Positions 33,886 to 47,314 of a DNA stretch of 64,000 nucleotides are shown one piece after another (the first letter of the stretch is position 1; each line of letters starts with the position of its first letter). The translations under genes were made by a program, and so were the position numbers. The notes under the pieces are model-generated. The model had not been told where the DNA came from. It did not search any database and saw only the letters and a list, made by a program, of their open reading frames with translations. Source of the DNA: Gigantopelta aegis (taxonomy: Eukaryota; Mollusca; Gastropoda; Neomphalida; Peltospiridae); assembly GCF_016097555.1 (NCBI RefSeq), contig NC_054707.1, forward strand, positions 43,423,973 to 43,487,972, written 5' to 3'.

Positions 33886-34193
33886 TGAAGGAAGGAAATA
33901 TTTTATTTAACAATGCACTCAACACAATTTATTTATGGTTATATGGCATCAGACTTAAGGTTAAGGATTTCGAGAGAGAAAACCTGCTGTCGCCACTCCA
34001 TGGACTACTCTTTTCGATTAGCAGCAAGAGTTCTTTTATATGCACCATCCCACAGACAGGATAGCACATACATGTAGATATACCAGTCGTGGTGCACTGA
34101 CTGGAACGAGAAATAGCCCAATGGGCCCAACAACAGTGATCGATCCCAAACTGACCACGCATCAAGCAAGCGCTTTACCACTGGGCTACGTCA
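33886..34193 (-). mobile_element. SINE, head A - tail T1
   Basis: Tail TTTATTTAACAATGCACTC, head CACTGGGCTACGTC; central block slightly shortened at about 34073. Confidence 0.83.
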
Positions 34194-35486
34194 ATGACTA
34201 TAACAACATACTAAACACATTTCTTTGTTTAGAATATTGGTGTTTCTACATACAAAGTGTCCAGAGTGAAAAATTGTCAAACCTGTAATATACCAATAAG
34301 AATGGGTGCACAACTACATGTATTTCTTTTAGTTTACATTCTACGCCAAAACGGGTTCTATTTTAAAAACTTGCTTTGGCAAATGAATTAGGCAGTATAA
34401 ATATTAAAAAGTATTCTGAGAGTACTGCTAAAGCAATACATATCCCCTACAGGGCCCAACAAGTTTTCTTATCTCTGTCAAAAATGGGTAAATCATCACG
34501 AAAATCAAACTCAATCTGTAATAGTGCCTGTCAAAGCTACACACAAAATACCAGCTCAATATCTTGAGGCTTTGTAAAACAAATTTCTATATCTCCTAAG
34601 TTGAAGGGCCATAATTCTGTCAAAAATTGGTAAACTGTCAAACTTTAGTAATAATACAGGGCTCGACCTTAGCAGTAGCCCTGTGTGTTTTGGCTATCAA
34701 TTTCTCACTTGGGCTACCAAATGTCTAAACCTGGTAGTCCGCCAGGCTGCTAGATTGAAAAAGTTTGGCACATCCAGTTACTCCGCAATCAACAAGACGC
34801 TTAATTCATCGGTGTCTGAAATTCCACCTTTCATGGACATGCTCTACTACCATGAGTCACTGTAACAGTGTTAATTACTCCCCTATAGTCTGATCCAGAT
34901 ACGGTGATTGTGCAATATCAATTAGTAAAATATAAGAGAGTAACTGTCAATGGTAAGATGTTTTAACACGGTTGACTTCAGAAATGGACTGGATATTGTC
35001 TTAAACAGTGCATTTCAATAAGCAAACATTCTACCATGAGAGAAGAGTTTTGGAATCGACTGCAGTGTTACAAAGTGATGCTCATTTTCGTCATGTCTGA
35101 GCATATTTTTCTTTTCACTTTCTAAGTCAATTTTTGTTTACAAAAAACTAAATTAGGCCTGACATGCTTATACTACAATATGTATTGAGTCTATAAATGG
35201 TAAAATTGCATTTCCATTTTTAAAAAAGACTTTTAATGAAGGAGATCATAAGAGTCAGAATGTCATGTCCTGGCTTAAATTATTACCATGGAATGCCCCA
35301 AAAATAAATAAATTTTATGTTTAATTTATAGTATCCAGATTTTAAATAATAATAATAATTATTAAAAAAACCTCTTCCACCCAAAAATATCAAGAAAAAA
35401 AAGAGAGTAATGTTTAAATACTGGTATTATGCAGATTTAATATTTCGAACAAAAAATATTTTTAAAAATAAATTAGAAAAATTGAA
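34194..35486. other. No gene or well-defined element seen
   Basis: AT-rich sequence. Short frames have no recognisable domains. A segment from about 34660 (GGGCTCGACCTTAGCAGTAG) looks like a decayed repeat end but lacks a visible partner here. Confidence 0.5.
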
Positions 35487-35706
35487 AGAAATAAATATTT
35501 TATTTAACGACGCACTCAACACATTTTATTTACAGTTATATGACGTCAAACATATGGTTAAGGACCACACAGATAATGAGAGGAAACCCGCTGTCGCCAC
35601 TTCATGGGCTACTCTTTTCGATTAGCAAGCAAGGGATTTTTTTATATGCACCATTCCACAGACAGGGTAGTACATACCACAGCCTTTGATATACCAGTTG
35701 TGGTGT
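35487..35706 (-). mobile_element. 5'-truncated SINE, tail T1
   Basis: T1 tail and central region to TATACCAGTTGTGGTG; head missing. Confidence 0.82.
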
Positions 35707-36480
35707 AAAAAAATTAAGTAAAAAAACATCTACACATTAATTAATACATTTACGGTATTACGTTTATAGGTCAGTGCTTATAGAGTACACGTACATGAAC
35801 ATATGAATCTAGGAAAAAAAGTCACAGGTAAAAAAAAGTCACATAAAAAAAAACACGGGAAAAAAAGTCACATACCTTAAATCATCATTTATTTGTTGTT
35901 TTTGACAAGTACCTCATGACAAAATTACATGAATCATATTTATAAAAATGTTTTATTTCCATTAAGAATTAATTTTAAATCATTAGTGACGTCGTGTTTC
36001 AAATGCAAAATATACCCGTTTCTGTGACGAGTAACTAAATGTCAAATACATTATTTATTGATAGAACAAAAATAATCTCTGGAAGTGAACTCTTGATACC
36101 ATCAATTTACATCACAAACAATCAAAACGCACAATATGACTGTTTAATTAGTTAACTGGTATCTTCGTTGACAAGTGCTAGGTGTACATTAAGTCAATAT
36201 TCTTTCTACGTCTGTTCAAACTATTCATTGACTTGCCATGACATGTGGATACCATTTTAATGTGTATTGAGTGATCTGAGACTTCAATGGTGATCAAAAG
36301 AATGTGTCAAAGTTCTACAAGTTTTAAATTTTTGCATGAATCTCGTAGCACAGAAACATAGCAGACATTATAAGCCTTATAACAGGAGTATACTTATGTT
36401 GGAAGGCACGGACTACAGCTATCTATCTACCAAATTATTTATCTTTGACAATAGCTTTGAATTCACACTATTCACAGAAA
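35707..36480. other. No gene seen; short A-rich GTCAC repeats
   Basis: AAAAAAGTCACAG-type units repeat irregularly at 35815-35880. The rest is AT-rich without conserved frames. Confidence 0.5.
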
Positions 36481-36876
36481 GAAAGAAAGAAATGTTTTAT
36501 TTAACGATGCACTCAACACATTTTATTTACAGTTATATATGGTGTCAGACATATGGTAAAGGACCACACAGATTTTGAGAGGAAACCTGCTGTCGCCACT
36601 ACATGGGCTACTCTTTCCAATTAGCAGCAAGGGATCTTTTATTTGCGCTTCCCACAGGCAGGATAGCATACACCATGGCCTTTGTTGAACCAGACTTTAT
36701 GGATCACTGGTTGGTGCAAGTGGTTTACACCTACCCATTGAGCCGTGCGGAGCACTCACTCAGGGTTTGGAGTCGGTATCTGGATTAAAAATCCCATGCC
36801 TCGACTGGGATCCGAACCCAGTACCTACCAGGCTGTAGACCGATGGCCTAACCATGACGCCACCGAGCCTAGTAAT
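36481..36876 (-). mobile_element. SINE, head C - tail T1, 11-bp target duplication
   Basis: Flanked by ATTCACAGAAA at 36470-36480 and 36877-36887. Full length with the C-type TGCGCTTCCCACAGGCAGGA centre. Confidence 0.9.
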
Positions 36877-37285
36877 ATTCACAGAAACAAGACTGCCTGC
36901 CGACAGCTACATATTGTATTCAACCAATCACAAGTTGTGTTCATTTGTGTCAACACCTTCTCACTGAGTATATACTTTAACAGCTGACTAATGGCAGTGG
37001 ATCTTTTATAATTAACGTTGCATGAAAGATATTGTTTGGAACCAGACGTCAAACGTGATAATTTATAAATATATTTTTCGAAAATAAGATTTAAGCACTT
37101 TCCAGGATTTTTCAGGATGTGTGCGAACCCTGGTATTATATATACCAAATAGTTAAGTAAATAATATTTATTTTATTACTTTTCGGTTACACTTACAGGT
37201 CTTTACTTTACTGTGTGTCCTTATGTGCGCGACTACTGATTAAGGATACATAATTTTACACTCCATACCCTCTCAGCCTCTGGTC

Positions 37286-37740
37286 ACCTAGCTCGAGTCA
37301 CCTCTAGACCTGCCATTATTGATGTTGTTGGGGAGGGCTAGAGAGGACTGTGTGTAATATGTATCACATGGGCACACACACTTTGCACTACATCACCACA
37401 AGTAAGTACAGCACAGGTTCGTTTTGCATTGAGGTGTTGGGTTTCTTTGTATAGCACTGGTACAGGTTAACAACATGTACCTTTAATGGCATGACTGGAC
37501 TCGAGAATAATCAAACTAAAGTTCTGTAGCATCAGATTTAGGGAAAATGTGTATTTTAGACACAGTAGCTGGCTACCTAGTTCATTAAGATTAACCTTGA
37601 GGTTAATCTTGATGAACTACTGGCTACCATTTAGTCATTGACAATTGCTGAAGTATTATAGTCCTCTCTTGCTCCCACCCCCACCCCAACAACATATCAA
37701 TAAGGGGAGGGCTAGAGGTGACTCGAGCTACTGACTGAAG
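37286..37740. mobile_element. Foldback element with about 75-bp inverted arms and an inner palindrome
   Basis: AGCTCGAGTCACCTCTAGAC at left is inverted as GGCTAGAGGTGACTCGAGCT at right, with AACAACAT and GAGAGGAC blocks also inverted. Near the middle, GTTCATTAAGATTAACC and GGTTAATCTTGATGAAC (37579-37618) form a second hairpin. Confidence 0.7.
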
Positions 37741-37974
37741 AAAATTTTCATTGTAATTTTAAATTTAATCTTATTTACGAAATAATACAAATATGGGCAT
37801 GAAGTGAACAAAATCACCGTACAATACACTATGTACCAAGCAAAACAATCTGGCGCAAATCCCTGTCATCGACCTCAATAAAGAGTCAATTCTAAGCCAC
37901 AACTATCATCAATTCATACTACTATGATACCATCATATAGCTCGCTCAAAATGGCTGAGAATAAGAGTTTACAC

Positions 37975-38170
37975 CAGTGTTCGAGATTAACGGTATCCCG
38001 ATATCCTCGGGATACCAGAATTTAATTTAGAATACCACACTTCAAGAACCCAGTATCCCACCGGGATACCATATAATAATAAATTCTCAGGTGTGATAAC
38101 AGATTTTGAAATGTTAGTATCCAACTCGGCAACTGGGATACTGCCGAATTTTTTTTAATTTCGAACACTG
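37975..38170. mobile_element. hAT-like MITE, 196 bp, perfect 8-bp target duplication
   Basis: Ends CAGTGTTCGAGATTAA and TTAATTTCGAACACTG are inverted. GTTTACAC flanks both sides (37967-37974 and 38171-38178). No coding sequence. Internal GGTATCCCG and CGGGATACC blocks add further inverted symmetry. Confidence 0.85.
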
Positions 38171-38916
38171 GTTTACACTCACTTTGATTGATTGGGAAGA
38201 AGACAACCTCGCAAATGGCTTAACAAACGAGGTCTGGTCGACATTAACAGAGATTTACTGTTGAATAACAACATTTCTTTAAGGTATCAATTTATCATTT
38301 AGCGACTTTGGCCAAATCACGTTTTACTGGGGGCCGCCATTCTTCTTCTTCCAACTTAAATTCCTTCTATGCTAGAAAACCCACATCTGACTAAACAATT
38401 AAATTATAATGTTCATTGGGCAAATCTAAAACTAAAAGCAAACGCAGTTTACATTAATTTTGGCCACAGTTTGAATAAAATATATTCCACCAATATTGAA
38501 GTTGGTGGGCATAGGTGGCCACTGGCGTAGCCTGGATTTTATATTGCAGCGGCCAACTATAATCCGTCCCAAGGGAAACACCTTTTTTCATACTATGGAA
38601 TTTACTGCAAGTTATTTATGTCCGAGCTGATTAATTTGTAAATTGCATACATGTTTTTATGACAGTTAGCTATTAATATAGGTCTATATTTAATATATAC
38701 GCCAGTTTGTTCAGCCTAGATCAAAGGGATTTCGACTTATGTAGCATCTTATTAAATGCTGCCGTATATAAACTAATATCAGGAATTAGAATTACAAAAG
38801 TAGGATAATAGACTTCTCCCATCCCTGAAGAAAGGGGATATGTGTGGTTAAAATAGGTCAAGTTATGTAGACAGGACACTCGAGCTATAGTCCGTCCCAT
38901 CATTCTATAATGTTGT

Positions 38917-39055
38917 TGTTGTTGTTTTGCTGAGCGACGTTGTTTAGGACGTTGACGCGCTCTTGTCCAGCTGGTCCCACAAATGTTCGATCGGGTTCAA
39001 ATCTAGACTGTAGGGTGGCCAATCGAGTACTGGAACATTGGTTTGGTTGAGGAAG
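38917..39055 (-). pseudogene. Tc1-like transposase fragment (catalytic end)
   Basis: Minus-strand translation gives NVPVLDWPPYSLDLNPIEHL, then WDQLD. This is the region around the catalytic Glu of DD34E transposases. About 35 residues remain. Sequence and flank differ from the element at 31 kb, so it is a different, older Tc1 lineage. A TTAA element begins directly beside it. Confidence 0.8.
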
Positions 39056-39358
39056 TTAAAGGGACACACCCTAGTTACGTTTATTTGTTAACCATTACGG
39101 CGTTGTTTTTCGCTATTAAACCCCATTTTTCACAAATAAAATTGCACTTTACTTACATTTTATTATTTAGAATACACATTTCCATTCACCTGAAGTGCTT
39201 TTTGGTAATCCTGATGTTTGTAAAACCACGAAGTGCATTTTTTGCATTTTTTCACAAAACGTGTTGTCGAGAAAAAACCGTTAAGCAAGCGAGGTCCAAT
39301 CTATTTTTAATGTCACAGACGTTGGTATATCACGTGACCGTTATCATTTTGGTTCGGT
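39056..39358. mobile_element. TTAA-flanked element (GGGACACACCCTAGTT end), left part only
   Basis: TTAAAGGGACACACCCTAGT to TATCACGTGACCGTTATC, nearly identical to the left 330 bp of the full copy at 46346-47184. The right part is missing. Confidence 0.75.
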
Positions 39359-39616
39359 AGTGTTGTATTGTTCACAGAATATATTCTGACAGAAATTGTA
39401 TTGAACAGCATGGAGTAATTAATGGTGGTGTGTAACCTTAATTTAGATAGAATTTCAGATTGCCATCTACTACATTTTTATTCCAAATTCCACCCACCTC
39501 AAACTTCCCTCCCTCTCCTGTCCCGGACTTAGTCACTGATGAAAATGTCAAAGATTACGCCCGGGATGGACGTGCCTGAAACCTTCTTGGTACATGGGCA
39601 CTTAAAAAGAGTTCGG

Positions 39617-39917
39617 GCGGGATTTAGCTCAGTAGGTTGAGTGCTGGGTTTTGGTGCTTGCGTTGCAGGATCGAACCACCTCGGTGGATCCATTCAACTG
39701 ATTGGGTTTGTTCTCGTTCCAGCCAGTGCACCACAACTGGTCAAAGGCCGTGGTATGTTATTTCCTGTCTGTGGGAAATAACATATAAAAGATCCCTTGC
39801 TACATTAAGACAAATATAGCGGGTTTCCTTAGGGTCAGAATTACCAAATGTTTGACATCTAATAGACGATGAATTATTAATTAATGTGCTCTAGTGGTGT
39901 CGTTAAACAAAACCAAA
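39617..39917 (+). mobile_element. SINE with an alternative tRNA-like head, tail T2
   Basis: Head GATTTAGCTCAGTAGGTTGA and GTTGCAGGATCGAACC differs from head A in the A-box stem but joins the same centre and T2 tail. Confidence 0.8.
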
Positions 39918-40022
39918 ATGTACAAAGAGTTCTCTCACTCGCTCAGATTGCCAACCTACTTTTTATTGTATGTTAAGATCCCCTAAAAACAACTACACAG
40001 GTGGTTTGCTTTCATCATAAAA

Positions 40023-40289
40023 TGGGGCGGGACGTAGCCCCGTGGTAAATCGCTCGCTTGATGCGCGGTCGGTTTGGGATCGATCCTCGTCGGTGGGCCC
40101 ATTGAGCTATTTCTTCTTCCAGCCAGCGCACCACGACTGGTGCATCAAAGGCCGTGGTATGTGCTATCATGTCTATGGGATGGTGCATAAAAAGATCCCT
40201 GGCTACTAATGTAGCGGGTTTTCTCTCTAAGACTATGTCAAAATTACCAAATGTTTGACATCCATTAGTGGTGTCGTTAAATAAAACAT
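40023..40289 (+). mobile_element. SINE, head A - tail T2 with shortened tail
   Basis: GGGCGGGACGTAGCCCCGTG head. The tail skips from TTTGACATCCATTAG to TGGTGTCGTTAAATAAAAC. Confidence 0.83.
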
Positions 40290-40802
40290 CAGAAAATTTC
40301 AACGGAACCCTTTTTTTTGTTTTTGCTACATAACAACCAGACTAATTGCGTATAGTCATACAACAGATCTGTGCCTGGGGCCTACAGCTGTTACCAAGAC
40401 CTACAGAGATGGTTTTAAATTGATGCGATGTACTAGATAAATTCATAAAATAGAACTTGGTAAATTTCTAAAATTGAAAGGTGATGAATTATTAATTTAT
40501 TTAAAACACAACACGCGTCTGGGCACAAAAGATTTATTACTTCACCTAACCTACATTTGAACACTAACTACATCAGTAAACATTACTGCCACAACAATTC
40601 ATTTTACAGGAATTTAAAATTGTTTTGACAAGTCTTTTAAGCTAACCCTTTCAGCAGTCTACATTTATTATGTATTACTTAGTCAATTTAATAAAGTCCC
40701 AAATCCCACATAGGTGTAGTAGAATATATAAAGTTACTACATGTACATGTATATTAAATTTTTTGATTGCAGAATTAAAAATAAAATATTTGATACGTGG
40801 GG

Positions 40803-41774
<972 letters not shown>

Positions 41775-42487
41775 CTGTAGCATTAGCTTTAATGCCAATT
41801 CTGTCCTTGACAACCACAGTGAGAAAAATAAACTGTGCCAACAGATTGACGCAGAAGAGGAACTTGACAAAGAGGTAGAGTATTCCCACAATGCATCTGT
41901 TTGTCGTTGTTCGGCTGATGACGAGAGCCGCATCTCTAAATATGTAACCTCGCTTCTCTGGTTTCATGGCTTGACTGGCCGACAGAGTGGACACAGTCTC
42001 GTTCATATTGACCCCCACTAGTTGTTTAAGTAGCTGCCACACTACAGCTGGTGCCTTGAAGACCGAGGCCTGGAGGAAGAGAATGACAGGAAACCACAGA
42101 TGCCACGACACGACTTTATCCTGGTGTGTGCTCGGGTCATAAGTGGCGAACATCCCAGGATCCTTGATGAACACTTGTTTGTGAAGACACACCTGGTGAG
42201 CGTAGGTGTTGAAGGCAGCAGTCGAGTGTGCCGGCGTCAAACACGAGATGGACAAGAAGAAGAACCTGGCGAGAAAAGCGCCGGCAGACATTGCAGATAT
42301 GAGCAGGACAGTCCAGTGTCCGTTCAGTCTGTCCACCCAGTCTTGGTCTATTCGTCGTCCGCCAAACACAGACAGTCCAGACATTGTCTGAAAAATCCAA
42401 TACAGAAAGTTTATATTATGAAAACAATTCATCTTTGTACATTTTGAAATACACTGTTACGTCTGTGATCTCTATGGCTAATTGATG

Positions 42488-42488
<1 letters not shown>

Positions 42489-42582
<94 letters not shown>
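42489..42582. repeat. (GA)n microsatellite
   Basis: Uninterrupted GA run just upstream of the innexin coding exon, in its presumed 5' intron. Confidence 0.97.
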
Positions 42583-42870
42583 AAAATGAGGAAGGGACGA
42601 GATATCACACAAACATATTAGTGATCAATATATATTTTTGTGCAAGAAGAACCGGGATATCATCATATGGGTTGAATAGTGGGAAATACGCTGACTGTAA
42701 GATAAGTACGATGTATAACATTAAGTGAAAGTCAACATTAATTTGTCGCCAAAATTGGGACCTAACCAAATATGCACACGTAAACACATTTACATAACCA
42801 GATACACATACAGGCACGCATGAACACACACAAACATACATGCATGCATCCATCCATCCATCCATCCATT

Positions 42871-43151
42871 CGAGGCAGGATGTAGCCCAGTGGTAGATAG
42901 CTCGCCTGATGCGCGGTCTGTCTAGGATCGACCCCCCTCGGTGGACCCATTAGACTATTTATCGTCCCACCCAGTGCGCCACGGGTGGTATATCAAAGAC
43001 AGTGGTATGTGCTATCCAGTCTGTGGGATGGTGCACACAAAAGATCCCTTGCTACTAATGGAAAAATGTAGCGGGTTTCCTCTCTAAAACTCTAGCCGGT
43101 GATTAATAATTCAATCAATGTGTTCTAGTGGTGCCGTTAGACAATAACTTT
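42871..43151 (+). mobile_element. SINE, head A - tail T2
   Basis: Head GGCAGGATGTAGCCCAGTGG; the tail loses the ATGTCAGAATTACC block. CATCCAT-rich sequence flanks both sides. Confidence 0.82.
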
Positions 43152-43257
43152 GAACCATCCATCGATCAATTTATACGTACGCACGTATCAACCCACCCAC
43201 CTACCTGCCTCCGTCCATACATGCATACCTACATCCATACATGCATACATATATAGG

Positions 43258-43760
43258 GGAGACCGGGGCACAATGGGACATTTTTCACTCAATGACTCCT
43301 TGTTCTGAATCTTCATACATCCTCTAGATGTTTAAGCTATGTGGTGAAAGCTATAGATGCTGGCTACATATAATGCAAAGAACAGTGGCAGGGCTCTATT
43401 GTAATATGTCATAAACGGCGATTTTAAGGAGTGTGTCAAGGTGTCCCATTTTGCCCCACCCAGGGGTACAGTGAGACAGCATATTGAGTACAGTGGGACA
43501 CCTTCCTGAGTACAGTACAACAACATCAGAACCAAAAATATAGCTGAAAAAGTGCTTTTATTAATTGGAAACAGTAAACAAATAAAACGTTCAAAATAAT
43601 AAAACATAATAGGCATACCTCTTGAGTATAATAGCAATTAGTAAAAAAGTTAATAGAATAAATAAATAAAATAAAAAGGTTACAAGCCAAAAATAAAAAG
43701 AATTGACTGCTCGGCCGAATATTTATATAATTTGGAGCACACATTCACGAATCAATGGTT
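43258..43760. other. Unclassified repeat-like sequence
   Basis: GACCGGGGCACAATGGGACA and GTGTCCCATTTTGCCCCACC are partly inverted about 190 bp apart, suggesting the end of an old MITE. Minus-strand frames are low-complexity. Confidence 0.35.
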
Positions 43761-43909
43761 GGAATAGTAAAACTCAATAGCTTCACCAAGAGGATCGACC
43801 CTTCATTGTAGTCCATTTCAAACGAACGGATTACAACCGAGCGAAAATCCCACTCGTTCGGGCACGCACTGTTTCGAAATGTCCACATGCCTTTAAATGA
43901 TGTAACCAG

Positions 43910-44113
43910 AGCCCTACGACTGGTATATCAAAGAATTTTGTATGTGCCGTCCTTTCTGTGGGAAAGTGCATATAAACGACCTTTTACTGCTAATGGGAAA
44001 ATGTGACAGGTTTCCTCTCAATACTTAATGACAGAATTACCAAATGTTTGATATCCAATAGGCGATGATTAATTAATTAATGTGCTTTAGAGGTGTCGTT
44101 AAAGAAAAAACAA
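43910..44113 (+). mobile_element. SINE, head missing, tail T2
   Basis: From CCTACGACTGGTATATCAAA to GGTGTCGTTAAAGAAAA. Confidence 0.78.
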
Positions 44114-44202
44114 TTTGAACGATTTAAGCAAGTGTAACAAAGTTGGTCCAAAACGTCACAACTGGTGTGTAACCTTAATGGTTAGCGCTTAGTGAGAGAG
44201 AA

Positions 44203-44512
44203 AAAAGTTTGTTTTGTGTAACGACACCACTAGAGCACATTGAATTATTAATCATCGGCTATTGGATGTCAAACATTTGGTCATTTTGACATATTCTTAG
44301 AGAGGAAACCCGCTATATTTTTCCATTAGTAGCAAGGGATCTTTTATATGCACCATCCCACAGGCAGCATAGCACATACCACAGCCTTTGATATACCACT
44401 CGTGGTGCACTGGCTGGAACTAGAAATGGCCCAATGTGCCCACCGACGGGGATCGATCCCAAACCGAGCGCGCATTAAGCGAGTGCTTTGCCACTGGGCT
44501 ACGTCCCGCACC
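44203..44512 (-). mobile_element. SINE, head A - tail T2, with imperfect target duplication
   Basis: Full length. TAGTGAGAGAGAA (44190-44202) and TAGTGAGTGAGAA (44513-44525) flank it. Confidence 0.86.
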
Positions 44513-44811
44513 TAGTGAGTGAGAAGTCGACAGGTGTAGTGGAATGAATGAATGTTTAACGACACCCCAGCACGAAAAATACATCGGCTATTGGGTGTCA
44601 AACTATGGTAAATGTAAACTCAATGTGATGATCAACATCAATATAAAAATTCCAATGTGTAGTGGATACTGGATTTTCGGGTCACTTCGAGGAAAGAGAT
44701 GGGTAGCATCTGTACCTTACCTTCCCACCCAGATCCGTTCCTGTTTATGTCAGGCCCTTAGGAAAGGTATCCGGCATGGGAGCGGGAAAGGGGAACAATT
44801 TCGTGTGTGTG

Positions 44812-44920
44812 GGGGGGGGGGGGGGGGTCACAGCCTCTTGGGTTAGGGGGCTCTATAGAGTAGGATTTTAAAAGTACATTGTCTGCCTCATCACCACCAC
44901 CACCACCACCCCACCCACCC
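44812..44920. repeat. Poly-G run and (CCA)n/poly-C stretch
   Basis: A G17-type run at 44812-44828 and CACCACC repeats at 44890-44920. Confidence 0.9.
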
Positions 44921-45025
44921 CCACCCAGCCCCGCATACACCTATGCTAACAGGCTAGTATCCTAACTGAATGAGCTTTACATAATAACTCTTTCTGCGTC
45001 CGTCCCATCTGAATCCATAATAAAA

Positions 45026-45343
45026 GAGGGCAGGATGTAGCTCAGTGGTTCAGCGCTCGCTTGATGCTCCATCGATCTAGGATCGATTCCCGTCGGTGGG
45101 CCCATTGGGCTATTTCTCGTTAGAGCCAGTGCTCCACAACAGTGTAACAAAGGCCGTGGTATATATTACCCTGTCTGTGGGATGATGCATATAAAAGATC
45201 ACTTGCTGCTAATCGAAAAGGAAAATGTAGCGGGTTTCTTCTGTTGACTACATGTCAGAATTACAAAATGTTTGACATCCAATAGCCGATGATTAATTAA
45301 TTAATGTGCTCTAGAGGTGTCGTTAAACAAAACAAACTTTAAG
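45026..45343 (+). mobile_element. SINE, head A - tail T2
   Basis: GGGCAGGATGTAGCTCAGTG head to GTCGTTAAACAAAACAAAC tail, full length. Confidence 0.86.
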
Positions 45344-45965
45344 TATGAGAATACGCGGTTAACCGTCGATTCTTGAAAAACAACCCTTCGACAATTAACA
45401 GTGTATTGTCCCCTACGTGTATCAATTGTTCCGTCGTTTACATGTTACTACAAACAAACAAGCCACTAGAAACAGCATAGTTCTTAATTAATACGAACAT
45501 TTAAAAAAAAATGCTTACGTGATTTCAGTGTTTTGTGTTCAGTTTTGAAAGCTAGACGAACCTCGCTGTTTATAAAATGCTCAATACCGGGACCGTTAAT
45601 TAAAGGAAATAACCAGCAGGATATACCATCTCCCGGAAGTCACGCCCTTTTTCGTCAGTCACACTCCTAGGTCCGAAAGTAGTCTAATATCTCCGCATGG
45701 AAATCTCAGTAAAGTGAACAATACCAAGCAATCATTACTGGAATGCATAAGTGTACGAGACTGGGTGTGGTGTCCTGGAGAAAATCCTAGTTGTAGTAGG
45801 AGTAGGAGTAGGAGTAGGAGTAGTAGGAGTAGGAGTAGGAGTAGTAGTAGTAGTAGCAGTAGTAGTGTAGTTCGGTTTTAACCGGGAGGAACGTCGAATA
45901 TAAACCTAGCGGACCCTTTTGTCTAATATTTTCCTTGAACACAAATATGAATAGCCCCCAATATT
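45344..45965. other. No gene seen; (GTAGGA)n minisatellite at 45793-45859
   Basis: Mostly unique sequence. AGTAGGAGTAGGAGT units repeat with GTA insertions. Confidence 0.6.
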
Positions 45966-46057
45966 GGTTAATGAGAGAGAAGTCGTCAAACGCGCTCTGG
46001 GTGGGAGCCGGTACCGGGATACGAACTCAGTACCTAACGTCCGATGGCTTAACCTGT
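45966..46057 (-). mobile_element. Family D SINE head fragment
   Basis: GTTAATGAGAGAGAAGTC and TGGGTGGGAGCCGGTACCGG to GATGGCTTAACC. Confidence 0.65.
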
Positions 46058-46345
46058 GGGTTTATTATTTTTATTATTATTATTATTATCTTCTTCTTCT
46101 TCTTTTTTTTTTTTGGGGGGGGGGGGGGGCTGGGGGTTGTTTGTTTGGGGTTTTTTTAATGTGGTTGTCCTTTTAAATACATGTAGTATTAAAAATGTCG
46201 CATACATGAATAAATTGGTAAATCTGACGGACCCGGATGACGCACCCTGGATTTTCGTTTTATTTTCTAACGTTGTTTACGATTGCGTAAGAGCTTTTTC
46301 CATGAAAAAAGACTATTGACTTGAGTTGTAGCCGTTAAATGTATA

Positions 46346-47184
46346 TTAAAGGGACACACCCTAGTTACGGCTAGTTGTTAACCATTACGGCGTTGTTTTT
46401 CGCTATTAAACCCATTTTTCACAAATAAAATTGCACTTTACTTACCGTTTATTATTTAGAATATACATTTCCATTCACCTGAAGTGTTTTTTGGTAATCC
46501 TGGTAATCCTGGTTTTTGTAATACCACAAAATGCATTTTTCTTATTTCTTAAAAACGAACGCATGTTTGAGGAAAAAACCGTTGAGCAGACAAGGTCTAA
46601 TCTATTTTTAGACGGGATATTTCCATTTCAATGTCACAGACGTTGGTATACCACGTGACCGTTATCATTTTGGTTCGGTTTGTTTTCTCGTGCACGGTTC
46701 GCGCAATCAACATCCGATTTTTTGTTGTTCATTTGTGAGATTTTTCTCACAGTTCGTGAACATTTTCAGTAACAATAAAGTTCAGACAAGTAAGTGTCTC
46801 AATACAAAACGTTACAAACCTTTAAAACCAATAATTTTGTTAAGTCTTACGATATCTGGAGAGGAGATACAACCAGGACAGAACAGTTGGAACATGTCCA
46901 GGAGAGATGAAAAGAACGCACCCCAAGTCTGTGCGCACTCGGTGAAATTTGTCGTGACATAGGTATTGTTGTGCTTCGAGCGACATCTACTGGTGACATC
47001 AGAATACTAACTTTCAAAATTATTTCAAGCAATTGGGACATGGGGATTCCCATGGTATTTATCGATATAAAACCTGCTTTTTCACTCCATTTGATAAAAA
47101 CGTGATCTACGTGTGTTACAGGTTTGTAGATTAACCAAATTATAATTTATTTTCGCTGGATGGAACTAGGGTGTGCGGCTTTAA
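46346..47184. mobile_element. TTAA-flanked non-autonomous DNA element, full length
   Basis: Left TTAAAGGGACACACCCTAGT and right AACTAGGGTGTGCGGCTTTAA are inverted, with TTAA at both borders (46346-46349 and 47181-47184), as in piggyBac-type target use. 839 bp, no transposase. Its right end lies 97 bp upstream of the start codon of the cysteine-rich gene. Confidence 0.8.
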
Positions 47185-47280
47185 GACGTATGACTAAGGC
47201 GATGAAATACAAGTTCCGCTTGATAAAGACATTTAAACAACGGTGTCACGACAAACGGCCACAAGTTCGTCTTGCTCAAG

Positions 47281-47314
47281 ATGCAGACAGTAGTTTTAAT
47301 TGCGATTATCTCGG
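47281..47314 (+). CDS. Cys-module gene exon 1: start of signal peptide
   Basis: ATG CAG ACA start, 11 codons plus one base, donor GTAAGC (phase 1 out). Encodes [11 protein letters not shown]. Upstream TTG at 47272 is in frame but not a credible start. Confidence 0.8.

Noticed and set aside
39600-39680. tRNA-like sequence (GATTTAGCTCAGTAGGTTGA ... GATCGAACC)
   Set aside because: Continues into the SINE centre and T2 tail, and does not fold as a complete tRNA; it is a SINE head, not a tRNA gene.
42100-42447. Open frames antisense to the innexin
   Set aside because: Shadow frames of a well-supported coding exon.
44758-44940. Gly- and Pro-rich frames near poly-G and CCA runs
   Set aside because: Low-complexity translation only.
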